This document shows positions 14,175-20,551 of a stretch of DNA of 20,551 bases, one piece after another. The notes beneath the pieces are model-generated. The model saw only the letters and a list, made by a program, of their open reading frames with translations. It searched no databases and had not been told where the DNA came from. The stretch comes from Bacteriovoracaceae bacterium UBA4096 (lineage in GTDB: Bacteria > Bdellovibrionota > Bacteriovoracia > Bacteriovoracales > Bacteriovoracaceae). The stretch spans positions 34,787 to 55,337 of the forward strand of contig DFXY01000038.1 of NCBI GenBank assembly GCA_002381945.1, read 5' to 3'. The stretch's first letter is position 1. Each line of letters starts with the position of its first letter. The translations under genes were made by a program, and so were the position numbers.

Positions 14175-15623
14175 ATGCAAACACCAAGTCATTTCCCATC
14201 AGAACCAAATGCTATTTGGGGCTATTTTCATGCAATTAACCAAATCCCTAGACCTTCTAAAAATGAAGAGAAGTTTCGGGAGTTTATTCTTTCTGAAGCC
14301 TTGCGCTTAAAACTTAAAACAGATGTTGATGATGTTGGAAATGTCATCGTTTATGTTCCGGCCAGTGCAGGCCTTGAAACTCATGAAACCGTAATCATCC
14401 AAAACCATATGGACATGGTGACTGATGCCACCCCTGACCGAAATATAAATTTTAATCAGGATCCTATCGTCACTTATAGGGATGGTGACTGGATTAAAGC
14501 AGATCGGACCACGCTAGGTGCCGATAATGGAATAGGCTGCGCTGCTGCCCTGGCACTGATGCTTGATCCGTCTATAGTGCATCCACCCCTTGAACTTCTT
14601 TTCACCACTGATGAAGAAACCGGACTGGTGGGGGCCTGGGGTGTGCAGGCGAGTAAGCTCAGCGGTAAAAAGATGATCAATCTGGATACGGAAGAGTGGG
14701 GAAGTCTCTACATCGGTTGTGCCGGTGGTATTGATTATGAATTCAAAAAAACTGTGAAGATGGTTCCTGCTAAATTGAGTTCCTCATATAAGCTGACTGT
14801 CGGTGGCTTTCTGGGTGGTCATTCAGGCGTGGATATTCATGAGCAAAGAGGCAATGCCATTAAATTTTTAATGGATTGGGTTCAGACTCTTCCAGTCGGA
14901 AGTTATGAACTCTCAGAATGGCGGGGAGGTAAGGCCCATAATATTATTCCACGGGATGCTTTTGCTTTAGTGACATTGAAAGATGTAAAAGTTGCTGAGG
15001 AAGCCGCCAAAAAAGTTGAGTACCGTTGGAAGTCGTATATGCCTGAAGGAGATCGAAATTTTTATACCAAGGTAGAAGCTCTTGATTCGGACATAACTGA
15101 AGTTGTGGACCCATCAGATCTTATGAATCTTCTGGGATTTTTGCAGGCGTTTCCTCATGGTGCTCATGCTTATGATCTGGCCAGTAATAAGGAACTAGTT
15201 TCACTTAGTAATAATCTGGCCATCTCACTGCTGGTGCGTGGTCAGTTCTATTTACAGAGCTCACTTCGCTTTTTCGATCGTGACGAGTGTGTTGCGCTGG
15301 AAAATCAAATTGTGGCCTTAGCAAAGGGATTTTCTGTGAATTATGAGAAAAATGGTGAGTATCCAAGCTGGAAGCCTGTCAGAGAAAATAAACTTCTGGA
15401 TTTGGTTGCCGAAAAATATGAAGCATTGTTCAATAAGAAGGCGAAGGTTACTGCGATCCATGCTGGTCTTGAATGTGGGATATTGAGGGACAAAATTGGG
15501 CCTATCGATGCCGTATCCTTCGGACCTACAATTATGGGTGCCCATTCTCCTCAGGAAAGGGTGCATATTCCTTCTGTAGAAACGTTTTGGAAATTATTAA
15601 AAGAAGTCTTAAAAGCTCTATAA
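14175..15623 (+). CDS. pepD: Aminoacyl-histidine dipeptidase PepD (peptidase family M20C)
   Basis: The 482-residue protein (E. coli PepD 485) carries all M20 metal ligands and catalytic residues: His78 and catalytic Asp80 in NHMDMV, bridging Asp117 in LGADNGIG, and catalytic Glu147 with ligand Glu148 in DEETGL. Asp171 in NLDTEE and His457 in GAHSPQERV complete the set. The lid/dimer domain contains GGHSGVDIHEQRGNA, typical of M20C. The enzyme is a di-zinc cytosolic peptidase that cleaves dipeptides such as Xaa-His and recycles peptide breakdown products, fitting with nearby Clp genes only loosely. GCAGG upstream of ATG 14175 supports the start. A small membrane protein gene follows 12 bases later. 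Confidence 0.95.
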   Translation: MQTPSHFPSEPNAIWGYFHAINQIPRPSKNEEKFREFILSEALRLKLKTDVDDVGNVIVYVPASAGLETHETVIIQNHMDMVTDATPDRNINFNQDPIVTYRDGDWIKADRTTLGADNGIGCAAALALMLDPSIVHPPLELLFTTDEETGLVGAWGVQASKLSGKKMINLDTEEWGSLYIGCAGGIDYEFKKTVKMVPAKLSSSYKLTVGGFLGGHSGVDIHEQRGNAIKFLMDWVQTLPVGSYELSEWRGGKAHNIIPRDAFALVTLKDVKVAEEAAKKVEYRWKSYMPEGDRNFYTKVEALDSDITEVVDPSDLMNLLGFLQAFPHGAHAYDLASNKELVSLSNNLAISLLVRGQFYLQSSLRFFDRDECVALENQIVALAKGFSVNYEKNGEYPSWKPVRENKLLDLVAEKYEALFNKKAKVTAIHAGLECGILRDKIGPIDAVSFGPTIMGAHSPQERVHIPSVETFWKLLKEVLKAL

Positions 15624-15635
15624 AGGAGAGTCACT

Positions 15636-15989
15636 GTGATTACTTACGAAAATTATAAAATTATCCATTTGGTATCTATCATGATTCTTATTTCTGGGCT
15701 GTCGATCAGCTTCTACGGCGGACAGTACAAGCATATTAAAATCCTGACTGGTATCGCGAGCCTTTTAACCTTAGTGGGCGGAATGGGACTGATGGCCCGC
15801 TTGGGAATCAGTCAGACTGCGGGTTGGCCACTTTGGGTGCAAATAAAACTGGGGATCTGGTTTGTCGTTGCCATTGGTGGAGCGATCATTTCTAAACGTT
15901 TTCCTAAGTACGGAAAGATTGCTTATTTTGCTGCCATCATACTTTTCACGATTGCTTCGGTCGCTGCTAATTATAAATTTGGTAACTAA
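15636..15989 (+). CDS. Small four-helix membrane protein, SirB/CopD-like
   Basis: The 117-residue protein has four predicted membrane helices at about 5-27, 33-53, 66-87 and 92-112, with short loops. The opening YKIIHLVSIMILISGLSIS resembles the first helix of small membrane families such as SirB or CopD-like proteins, where the histidine is common. I am not sure which family it belongs to. The start is GTG 15636 with AAGGAGAG about 7 bases upstream. It lies 12 bases after pepD and probably shares its transcript; a functional link to PepD is not evident. A strong terminator follows. Confidence 0.7.
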   Translation: MITYENYKIIHLVSIMILISGLSISFYGGQYKHIKILTGIASLLTLVGGMGLMARLGISQTAGWPLWVQIKLGIWFVVAIGGAIISKRFPKYGKIAYFAAIILFTIASVAANYKFGN

Positions 15990-15991
15990 GT

Positions 15992-16019
15992 GAAGGGGGA
16001 GTCATCCCCCTTCTTTTTT
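15992..16019 (+). terminator. Rho-independent terminator of the pepD unit
   Basis: GAAGGGGGA (15992-16000) and TCCCCCTTC (16005-16013) form a perfect 9-bp stem with a GTCA loop, followed by six T. Confidence 0.93.
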
Positions 16020-16056
16020 CTTTTCAATCTCTCACATTCATCTCAAAATAAAATCT

Positions 16057-16284
16057 ATGATTATAATTCATTATCTTCTACGGATTTTCATTTATATCCT
16101 CATCATTGATGTGATCTTAAGTTATTTCCCTCAACTTCGTTCTCAAGAATGGGCCAGAAGGCTTCATCAGATTGCGGATGTTCCTCAAAAACCAATCCGT
16201 GAAATGCTACCTCAAGGTTTACCGTTGGATCCTACTCCGATGATCCTCATTGTTCTAATTCAGATATTAATGTACTTACTCTAA
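16057..16284 (+). CDS. YggT family membrane protein, single domain
   Basis: The 75-residue protein has two membrane helices (about 4-24 and 60-75) around the YggT signature: a short segment with VPQKPIREMLPQG (42-54) and LDPTPMILIVLIQIL (57-71). Many YggT proteins have two such domains; this one has a single domain, as in several lineages. The family is of uncertain function, with suggested roles in membrane homeostasis or cell shape. No Shine-Dalgarno is visible before ATG 16057. It precedes an unrecognised gene by 7 bases, in the same transcript. Confidence 0.85.
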   Translation: MIIIHYLLRIFIYILIIDVILSYFPQLRSQEWARRLHQIADVPQKPIREMLPQGLPLDPTPMILIVLIQILMYLL

Positions 16285-16291
16285 GGACCTC

Positions 16292-17113
16292 ATGGACGAC
16301 ATTGAATACCTGGTAAATGAGACTTTTAAACACTTCGACCAAAACTTTGCTCACGTAGAGCCCAGATCGGAGTTGATGATGAAAGAAGATCAGGATTTAA
16401 CTGAATTTCCAAATGAAGCAGGCGTTCTTTATCACATTCAGAAGGCCACATCGGTATTTGTGGTCCGAACAATGGTTTCTCAAAACATTCGGGAAGATTT
16501 TCATAAAATTATGGATAGACCCGAGGATTACCCGAGTCTTCGGCTTCTTGAAGCAGGTGCTGAGGATATTTCCGGGCGTCTGAAATTCTTTTTAGTCGAA
16601 AATCCTTCTCAAGCTGAAATCATTCATGATCAGATTCACAATCGCAGGTTTCCTATCCACGAGGAGATGATGTGTAATCTGTCGGATCCTGGTTTTAGTT
16701 GGTGGTTGACCAAAAAAGAAAAAGGATTTCAGCTGGCATTTACGATGTCAGTGGCTTCAGATGCTAACACCGTCAAGTTAGGCCCATTGGGAGACCGTGA
16801 GCTTGCTTTAAGAAACTTTCAGACATTGGAAGAGCTGGTGACTTCAGCTGGGATTGAGATGAATATTCAAAATGAGACCAATCGGGTCCAGTTCACAGAC
16901 TGTGAAGAGTTTATTCTCGAAGAACTAAAAGATGTTTTTGAGTTTGGCGTAGTTACAGATACCATGCAGGATTTGTTTAAAATCCTTGGGGGCCAGTCGG
17001 CCCATCAATCATCTCTCCAGACAACTTGGTTTTACTTTCAAGAGCTGGCGGCCATGCGAAGATTTTGGATTCAGATTCAGTTTGACCTTAATTCTGTAAT
17101 TGAAAGCGCTTAA
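16292..17113 (+). CDS. Conserved-looking cytoplasmic protein of unknown function
   Basis: I do not recognise this 273-residue protein. It has no signal peptide or membrane segment and is acidic. An N-terminal helical region (about 1-60) is followed by a mixed alpha/beta stretch with the blocks LRLLEAGAEDISGRLKFFLV and GFSWWLTKKEKGFQLAFTMSV. It ends in a helical, aromatic region (TTWFYFQELAAMRRFWIQIQF, split here by residue 264). TAAGGA before ATG 16292 supports the start, which follows yggT by 7 bases, so the two are co-expressed. Its end overlaps the convergent gene by 4 bases. The chaperone or regulator idea suggested by its acidity is only a guess. Confidence 0.7.
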   Translation: MDDIEYLVNETFKHFDQNFAHVEPRSELMMKEDQDLTEFPNEAGVLYHIQKATSVFVVRTMVSQNIREDFHKIMDRPEDYPSLRLLEAGAEDISGRLKFFLVENPSQAEIIHDQIHNRRFPIHEEMMCNLSDPGFSWWLTKKEKGFQLAFTMSVASDANTVKLGPLGDRELALRNFQTLEELVTSAGIEMNIQNETNRVQFTDCEEFILEELKDVFEFGVVTDTMQDLFKILGGQSAHQSSLQTTWFYFQELAAMRRFWIQIQFDLNSVIESA

Positions 17114-17355
17114 TGCTTGGTCGATTTCAGGCTTTCTTCATGTTTGGCGGCAAGGTAACCAGTGACCATTAATTGCGCCAGCATTCCTAGCTCTTCATCA
17201 TCAGTGATGCCGTAAAAAGTTTCAATGTGCTGAACAAAAATTTCGACATCTTCATCCTTAAGATGCTTTTCAACCATCTCCATCATGCTTTCAGATTCCA
17301 TCTTCTCGAGTGATTGAAAGAAAGAAGTAAGAATTTGATGTTTTTCAGAGCTCAT
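17110..17355 (-). CDS. Small acidic helical protein of unknown function
   Basis: I do not recognise this 81-residue protein. It is acidic and almost wholly helical by composition (ILTSFFQSLEKMESESMMEMVEKHL, broken here for length at residue 15). It has no signal peptide, membrane helix or cysteine. AAGGA six bases before ATG 17355 supports the start. The gene converges with the 273-residue protein and overlaps it by 4 bases at the two stop codons. Codon use and the good ribosome-binding site argue that it is real, but the short length leaves some doubt. Confidence 0.6.
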   Translation of the reverse strand: MSSEKHQILTSFFQSLEKMESESMMEMVEKHLKDEDVEIFVQHIETFYGITDDEELGMLAQLMVTGYLAAKHEESLKSTKH

Positions 17356-17510
17356 TCACGTTCCTTTGGTGTCACTATTGCACCACGATATTTTAATCTT
17401 GTCTTATATTAAAGTCCATGAGAACAATCAAATATACTTTTCTATATAACTTTGCTTAGAATTAAAGTTATTGAAAAGTTTTAATTGATTGTAAGGAAGG
17501 CAACATCACT

Positions 17511-18452
17511 ATGAAAAGTATTTCTCTTCTATTCTTGATCCTGGCCGCTACGTCGACTTCAGTTGCCTTAGCACAAATTACTACTAAACCTACGACGGCT
17601 GATCTTCACAATAAGACCAGCTTTCAAAAATTTTCCGATCGTTTAAAAATTGGATATTTTGGAGTCATCACAACTCCTCATCTCGATGATATTGAGAAAG
17701 GTCAGTGGAGAAACGCTGCAATCTCGCCTGAATTTAGTGCTCCTAAAGGTGAGCATAAGAACCAGGATACTTGGCCTACAAATATCTGGCATCAAATCAG
17801 CTTCAATTATAATTTTGGCGCGAAGATGAACTTTGTTTTGAATCCGCGTTTCATGACTCCTCTTGCAAACGGAAGAGATATGAAGGCGCCTGAAGACAGA
17901 TCGTTCATCGAAATCGAAGATCTATTTCTAGGTTTTCAGGGTGTAGTGCTGGCTTCTGAGGATAAAAAGTTTAACCTCTGGATTCGTCCCGGCATGCGTC
18001 TTCCAACCAGCCGTCCTAGTCGCAATTCTGGCAACGGGGGATTTGGGGCCACAACCCATCAACTTGAGCTAGCTTTCTTACCTTCATATGATTTTGATAA
18101 AACCTGGCAATTTGGTGTTTTTGGACAAGTTCGAAATTGGGTTTACGATGATCGTTATACTTATGCTCGTATGCGTATCTATACTGCTCCTTATATTCAG
18201 TACACGATTGATGATGTTTCGAAGATCCAAGTTTACTACGAGAATATGCTTGAGAACTCTCGTCGCTGGGAATCTGTTAACGGGAAGAGTCCAGTCTTCA
18301 AAGATGTTTGGCAGAATGCTTACATTGGATACGGAAGAGATCTTACTCCTAAGTTAAACGTCTTTCCTTTCGTCTCAGTTTTTGTTAACGACCGTCCAGT
18401 GACTGATAAGTCAGTGTGGTTTGGGGCCCAGGTTTCTTACTCTATTAAATAA
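17511..18452 (+). CDS. Outer-membrane beta-barrel-like protein
   Basis: The 313-residue protein has a signal peptide (MKSISLLFLILAATSTSVALA). It then shows alternating hydrophobic/polar strands ending in aromatic residues, for example RLKIGYFGVIT, FNYNFGAKMNFVLNP, FGVFGQVRNWVYD, YIQYTIDDVSKIQVYYE and a final WFGAQVSYSIK. This is the usual look of an outer-membrane barrel of about 12 strands (estimate). No family assignment is possible from what I can see. AAGGAAGG precedes ATG 17511, and an AT-rich 155-base region upstream should hold the promoter, though no clear -35/-10 pair stands out. A terminator follows, so the gene is single. Confidence 0.7.
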   Translation: MKSISLLFLILAATSTSVALAQITTKPTTADLHNKTSFQKFSDRLKIGYFGVITTPHLDDIEKGQWRNAAISPEFSAPKGEHKNQDTWPTNIWHQISFNYNFGAKMNFVLNPRFMTPLANGRDMKAPEDRSFIEIEDLFLGFQGVVLASEDKKFNLWIRPGMRLPTSRPSRNSGNGGFGATTHQLELAFLPSYDFDKTWQFGVFGQVRNWVYDDRYTYARMRIYTAPYIQYTIDDVSKIQVYYENMLENSRRWESVNGKSPVFKDVWQNAYIGYGRDLTPKLNVFPFVSVFVNDRPVTDKSVWFGAQVSYSIK

Positions 18453-18460
18453 GTCATAAG

Positions 18461-18486
18461 GCCCCTCTTCTAGAGGGGCTTTTTTT
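18461..18486 (+). terminator. Rho-independent terminator of the barrel-protein gene
   Basis: GCCCCTC (18461-18467) and GAGGGGC (18473-18479) form a 7-bp stem with a short loop, followed by seven T (18480-18486). Confidence 0.92.
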
Positions 18487-18754
18487 GGCCTTTAAGCATA
18501 AAACTCAAGATCCAATTCCTTGTTATCATATAAAAATTTTATGTTTTTCTTAAGGTTCATAACGCACTATTTACAGACAAGAGAGACTTGTGATAGTAGT
18601 GTCTCAGTCGTTTATTTTGTACCTTGCTCCCACCCGGATCTGTCGTCTTTGTCTCAGGTCTAAGTGGTTCTTAGGGGTAGTTTAGAGACCATAGACCAGG
18701 CCTCTTCCACATTCAAAATGCGCATAATAATTAATTTCTCGAAAGGAGAAACGC
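18487..18754 (+). promoter_or_regulatory. Long, repeat-rich untranslated region before the DEAD-box helicase gene
   Basis: No gene is visible in these 268 bases. TGTCTCAG occurs twice, exactly 50 bases apart (18600-18607, 18650-18657), and its complement GAGAC occurs twice (18583-18587, 18685-18689). ACAAG/CTTGT (18577-18591) is a small hairpin that competes with GAGAC/GTCTC pairing. GGTCT (18657-18661) can pair with AGACC at 18686-18690 or 18693-18697. These choices exclude each other, as in a switching leader. The helicase start has AAAGGAGAA just upstream. I see no convincing -35/-10 pair. Confidence 0.4.
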
Positions 18755-20473
18755 ATGTCTTTTATTGATCTTGGACTCAAAGAGTCTTCACTTAAAGCTA
18801 TTACCAAGATGGGATATGAACACCCATCAGAGATTCAGACACAGGCAATTCCGGTGCTGATGCAAGGTGATGTTGATTTTATCGGCCAGGCACAAACTGG
18901 CTCAGGTAAAACTGCCGCTTTTGTTCTTCCATTACTTGAAAAACTTGATTTTAAATCGCCCTCTCTTCAGGCGATCATACTCGCTCCTACAAGAGAGCTT
19001 GCTAACCAAATTAACGAAGAAATTCAGAAGCTTTCAGCTTTTGAGCCCATTCGTTCAATGTCCGTTTATGGTGGTACTTCTGTAGGTCTTCAAATTAAAG
19101 ACTATAAGTCGAAAAAACCTCAGGTCATCGCGGGAACTCCAGGGCGAGTGATGGACTTGATCGATCGTGGTGTTCTGAAGTTTGATGCTACGAAGTTTGT
19201 AATCCTTGATGAAGCGGATGAAATGCTGGATATGGGATTCTTCGATGACGTTATTAATATCATCGCTCAGGTTCCTGAAAAGAGAATCTGGATGTTTTCG
19301 GCAACTCTACCGGGGCCAATTGCAAACTTAGTGAATAAAGAGTTTTCAAATCCGGTTACTGTTCGCGTGACTAAAAAAGTTTTAACTGCTGATTCAGTTG
19401 AACAAAAAGCAGTTGTAGTTCGTCGTGAAAACGGCATCGAAGCTCTATGTCGTTACATGGATTTTTCGGATGATATGTACGCCATTATTTTCACCAGAAC
19501 AAAAATTGGTGCAAAAGAATTAACGGATGAATTAAATGCCCGTGGCTATCCCACAGACGCTCTTCATGGAGACATGGACCAAGCAGCTCGTGATATGACG
19601 ATGAAAAAATTCAAAGAAAAGAAAATTAACCTTTTGGTTTGTACTGATGTTGCTGCTCGTGGGATTGATGTTAACAATCTGACTCACGTTATCAACTTCG
19701 GTCTTCCTCAGGATAATGAAGCTTATGTTCACCGTATCGGTCGTACTGGTCGTGGTGGTTCAAAAGGTATTTCACTTTCTATTATTGAGCCAAACGAGCA
19801 GGGGCGAGTAGGGCAGATTGAAAGACTGACTAAAGCTAAAATTGAAAGAGTTTTCCTTCCTAAAGTGGAAGAAATTCGTGAAAAAATTCTTGAGAAATCT
19901 CTCAAGCGTTTCACTGACCATATTGCCAGCTTCCAGGATGAAGAAGTTCTTCATTATGATACTTTCAAAGCTAAGTTTGATGAGCTTGAAAAAGAAGACA
20001 TTATCAAAGGTATCTACGGATTTATGTTCGAAAATACTTTGAGACGTTACCAGAAAGCTCAAGAAATTGATGTGGCCCCAAGAGGTCAGGGCGAGCGTCC
20101 ACAAGGCGTTCGTGTAACTTCGGGAATGCAGAGATTCTTTATCAACCTTGGAACAATGGACGGGGCCAATGCTGGCGAACTTTTAAAGTTCGTCTCAACT
20201 ACGGCCGGGGTTTCAGGTCGTGATATTGGTCGCATTGATTCTAAAGAAAAATTCGCTTTTCTTGAGGCCCCTGCTCACTTGACAGATGCCATCATGGGTC
20301 TGAAAGGTGAAATGTTTGGCAATCGTCGAGTGTCTATTGAGCTTGCTACTGCTCCAGTTGGAGGTGGTGGTGGTCGTGGATTTGGCGGAGGCGGCGGAGG
20401 TTACCGTGGTGGAAGTCGTGGGGGCGATCGAGGCGGTCGTTCATACGGTGGTGGTAGCCGAGGTCGTTACTAG
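18755..20473 (+). CDS. deaD: DEAD-box ATP-dependent RNA helicase, CsdA/DeaD type
   Basis: The 572-residue protein has every DEAD-box motif in order: Q motif with Gln28, Walker A AQTGSGKT (46-53), PTRELA (78-83), GG (106-107), TPGR (128-131), DEAD (152-155), SAT (182-184), TDVAARGID (297-305) and HRIGRTGR (326-333). After the helicase core a DbpA/CsdA RNA-binding domain (about 457-530) is present, with RFFINLG and GRDIGRI. The C-terminal tail (about 536-572) is rich in Gly and Arg (RGGSRGGDRGG), a typical RNA-binding tail. CsdA-type helicases unwind structured RNA in ribosome assembly and mRNA decay, often in the cold. AAAGGAGAA supports ATG 18755. The long leader could give cold or autogenous control (inference). 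Confidence 0.93.
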   Translation: MSFIDLGLKESSLKAITKMGYEHPSEIQTQAIPVLMQGDVDFIGQAQTGSGKTAAFVLPLLEKLDFKSPSLQAIILAPTRELANQINEEIQKLSAFEPIRSMSVYGGTSVGLQIKDYKSKKPQVIAGTPGRVMDLIDRGVLKFDATKFVILDEADEMLDMGFFDDVINIIAQVPEKRIWMFSATLPGPIANLVNKEFSNPVTVRVTKKVLTADSVEQKAVVVRRENGIEALCRYMDFSDDMYAIIFTRTKIGAKELTDELNARGYPTDALHGDMDQAARDMTMKKFKEKKINLLVCTDVAARGIDVNNLTHVINFGLPQDNEAYVHRIGRTGRGGSKGISLSIIEPNEQGRVGQIERLTKAKIERVFLPKVEEIREKILEKSLKRFTDHIASFQDEEVLHYDTFKAKFDELEKEDIIKGIYGFMFENTLRRYQKAQEIDVAPRGQGERPQGVRVTSGMQRFFINLGTMDGANAGELLKFVSTTAGVSGRDIGRIDSKEKFAFLEAPAHLTDAIMGLKGEMFGNRRVSIELATAPVGGGGGRGFGGGGGGYRGGSRGGDRGGRSYGGGSRGRY

Positions 20474-20499
20474 GAAAAAAAGTTCTTATCCATAAGTAG

Positions 20500-20528
20500 T
20501 TGATAGCACTATGCTTCCTATGTTAAAT
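20500..20528 (+). promoter_or_regulatory. Candidate sigma-70 promoter reading out of the window
   Basis: TTGATA (20500-20505) and TTAAAT (20523-20528) are 17 bases apart, matching the consensus at 5/6 and 4/6 positions. They lie just after the helicase stop and point to a gene beyond the window. The remaining bases to 20551 hold only a 5-bp TTGGT/ACCAA inverted repeat. Confidence 0.4.
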
Positions 20529-20551
20529 TGGTTAGAATACCAATGACTTGG

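Noticed and set aside
19772..20104. Minus-strand frame of 110 codons inside the helicase gene
   Set aside because: It overlaps the conserved helicase region entirely and has no ribosome-binding site or recognisable domain.
20307..20495. Second frame over the glycine-rich end of the helicase gene (VVVVDLAEAAEV)
   Set aside because: It is a frame-shifted reading of GGT/GGC codons and lacks a start signal.

Overview
The window reads as ordinary chromosomal DNA of a moderately AT-rich, Gram-negative (diderm) bacterium. It holds six-domain ribosomal protein S1, ClpS/ClpA, an RlmK-type rRNA methyltransferase, a CsdA-like DEAD-box helicase, several small secreted proteins and an outer-membrane-type barrel protein. 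Tandem DUF3015 proteins, a full-length vitamin-K-carboxylase-like membrane protein and many short secreted orphans make me think of Bdellovibrionota (Bacteriovorax/Peredibacter-like). That is an inference from gene content, not a proof. I see no insertion sequence, phage gene, CRISPR array, tRNA or rRNA.

Layout. Bases 1-72 hold the 3' end of an unassigned gene. rpsA (143-1888) follows and ends in a strong terminator that lies inside the 3' end of the convergent carboxylase-like gene (1918-3228, minus). Then comes a plus-strand cluster of two tandem secreted DUF3015 proteins (3377-3910, 3926-4390) and a DUF4105/Lnb-like periplasmic protein (about 4416-6200). A minus-strand orphan secreted protein (6252-6998) and a minus-strand RlmK-like methyltransferase (7222-8187) lie next to clpS-clpA (8233-10981).

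After a large hairpin comes a 53-residue lysine-rich, histone H1-like repeat protein (11208-11369). Next are a DUF502 membrane protein directly abutted by a zinc-ribbon methyltransferase (11502-12728), a convergent dCMP-deaminase-like gene (12715-13242), a rhodanese-like protein lacking the catalytic cysteine (13335-13655) and a small secreted two-cysteine protein (13713-14036, minus). Then come pepD with a small four-helix membrane protein (14175-15989), yggT with an unrecognised 273-aa cytoplasmic protein (16057-17113), a convergent small acidic protein (17110-17355) and an outer-membrane barrel candidate (17511-18452). The window closes with a DEAD-box helicase gene behind a repeat-rich leader (18755-20473).

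How the genes work together. Three themes stand out: translation and RNA (S1, RlmK, DEAD-box helicase), proteolysis (ClpS/ClpA, PepD), and the cell envelope (carboxylase-like protein, DUF3015 pair, Lnb-like protein, DUF502, YggT, barrel protein). The best candidate for an undescribed system is the DUF3015-DUF3015-DUF4105 cluster. All three products appear exported, both small ones keep four cysteines in the same order, and a terminator-like hairpin sits exactly over the start of the third gene. Other good leads are the lysine-repeat protein, the inverted repeats before pepD, the helicase leader and a short overlapping reading frame at the rpsA start.
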